The translations under genes and the position numbers were made by a program. A model generated the notes under the pieces. The model was not told where the DNA came from and made no database searches. It saw only the letters and a program-made list of their open reading frames with translations. Positions 12,247-12,673 of a stretch of 12,673 nt of DNA are shown here, piece after piece (position 1 is the first letter of the stretch; each line of letters begins with the position of its first letter). The DNA lies in NCBI GenBank assembly GCA_036373975.1, contig DASUUR010000017.1, positions 1 to 12,673 of the forward strand, in the 5' to 3' direction. The stretch comes from DASUUR01 sp036373975 (GTDB lineage Bacteria > Patescibacteriota > Saccharimonadia > Saccharimonadales > Saccharimonadaceae).

Positions 12247-12673
12247 ATGAAGCTCAACTTTAGCCCGCAGCAGGATGGCCGTGTGCATTCACACTGTGTT
12301 CGCTGCCAGGCCGAAGCTGTCGTAAAGAGGGCGCAGCGCTACCACTGCAACCAGTGCGGCCATGTTGATGATCGCGCGATCATCATTGACCCGGAGGTGA
12401 CGTGGTGGCTGCAGGAAGGGGTATATTACCACAGTACCGCTGGTGTGTTTCTGCGGAACCCTGAGGGCAAGCTCTTGTTCTTTGAGCGGGTTAAGTTCCC
12501 GTTCGGGCTCACGGTGCCGGCTGGTCATGTGAGCCCGGCGGAGAGCGATCAGGAAACCGCACTGCGCGAAACGTTCGAGGAGACGACCATCCGCCTTAGG
12601 CGGGATCAGCTTATGCCACTCTTCTCGGAAATGATCCATCAGGATAGTTGTCCGCGGGGCGCCGACTCGCATC
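12247..12673 (+). CDS. Zn-ribbon Nudix hydrolase, cut by right window edge
   Basis: I translated this by hand from the ATG at 12247, giving 142 residues open to the edge. A zinc ribbon C17-x2-C20...C34-x2-C37 (C-V-R-C, C-N-Q-C-G) is followed by a Nudix domain: A-G-V-F-L-R, then P-A-G-H-V at 91-95 and a box G93-x5-E99-x7-R107-E-T-F-E-E-T-T-I. The glutamates are intact, while the usual glycine is threonine. The zinc ribbon plus Nudix order is that of NudC-like and ADP-ribose-type pyrophosphatases that cleave nucleoside diphosphate derivatives; the substrate is not determinable. AGGAGGAG lies 2-3 nt before the ATG. GC-rich third positions and a strong ribosome site place it with the cassette-type genes. 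It is divergent from the winged-helix/Nudix gene, 97 bp away. Confidence 0.85.
   Translation, partial: MKLNFSPQQDGRVHSHCVRCQAEAVVKRAQRYHCNQCGHVDDRAIIIDPEVTWWLQEGVYYHSTAGVFLRNPEGKLLFFERVKFPFGLTVPAGHVSPAESDQETALRETFEETTIRLRRDQLMPLFSEMIHQDSCPRGADSH

Noticed and set aside
1..12673. Prophage or integrative element
   Set aside because: No integrase, terminase, capsid, portal, transposase or tRNA-flanked direct repeats were found. The alternating layout does not resemble a single insertion.

Overview
This is a mixed accessory region of about 49% GC by eye, from a bacterium that relies heavily on leaderless genes. The leaderless starts, the many orphan small proteins, the single-pass surface proteins and the scattered nucleotide-metabolism enzymes would fit a Patescibacteria (Saccharibacteria-like) genome. 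No phylogenetic marker is present, so that assignment is only an inference. There are no rRNA or tRNA genes, CRISPR arrays, transposases or phage hallmark genes, and no stretch over 300 bases lacks a gene.

Two gene classes alternate along the window. Class A ('host-type') has lower GC at third codon positions and recognisable families. Its members are an epoxide hydrolase N-terminus (1-229, minus) behind an AraC-type regulator (307-987, minus), an MBL-fold hydrolase (2308-3093, minus), a YdeI/OmdA-like protein with a P-loop kinase (3726-4681, minus), an HD phosphohydrolase (5302-6270, plus), a membrane-anchored protein (7992-8693, minus), an FBP/FusB-type zinc protein (9188-9715, minus), an anchored beta-helix surface protein (10235-11428, minus) and a winged-helix/Nudix protein (11481-12149, minus). 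Five class A transcription units begin with a -10 box (TAnAAT, usually TGn-extended) 6 to 8 nt before the ATG, as expected for leaderless mRNA.

Class B ('cassette-type') consists of GC-rich orphan genes of about 110-210 codons at 1072-1668 and 1702-2265 (tandem paralogs), 3186-3581, 4754-5215, 6356-6982, 7085-7492 and 7533-7859 (one operon), 8768-9106 and 9779-10120 (dispersed paralogs), plus a Zn-ribbon Nudix gene running off the right edge (12247-12673). Each has a clear Shine-Dalgarno sequence. Where a promoter is visible the leader is roughly 25-35 nt. Nearly every unit ends in a perfect GC-rich hairpin of 8-13 bp.

Class B units sit one by one in the gaps between class A units, each with its own promoter, ribosome site and hairpin. 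They look like self-contained morons or cassettes repeatedly placed between host transcription units. I recognise no function for them. Two families occur twice within 12.7 kb, which suggests a larger genome-wide repertoire. This layered organisation is the strongest candidate in the window for something undescribed.
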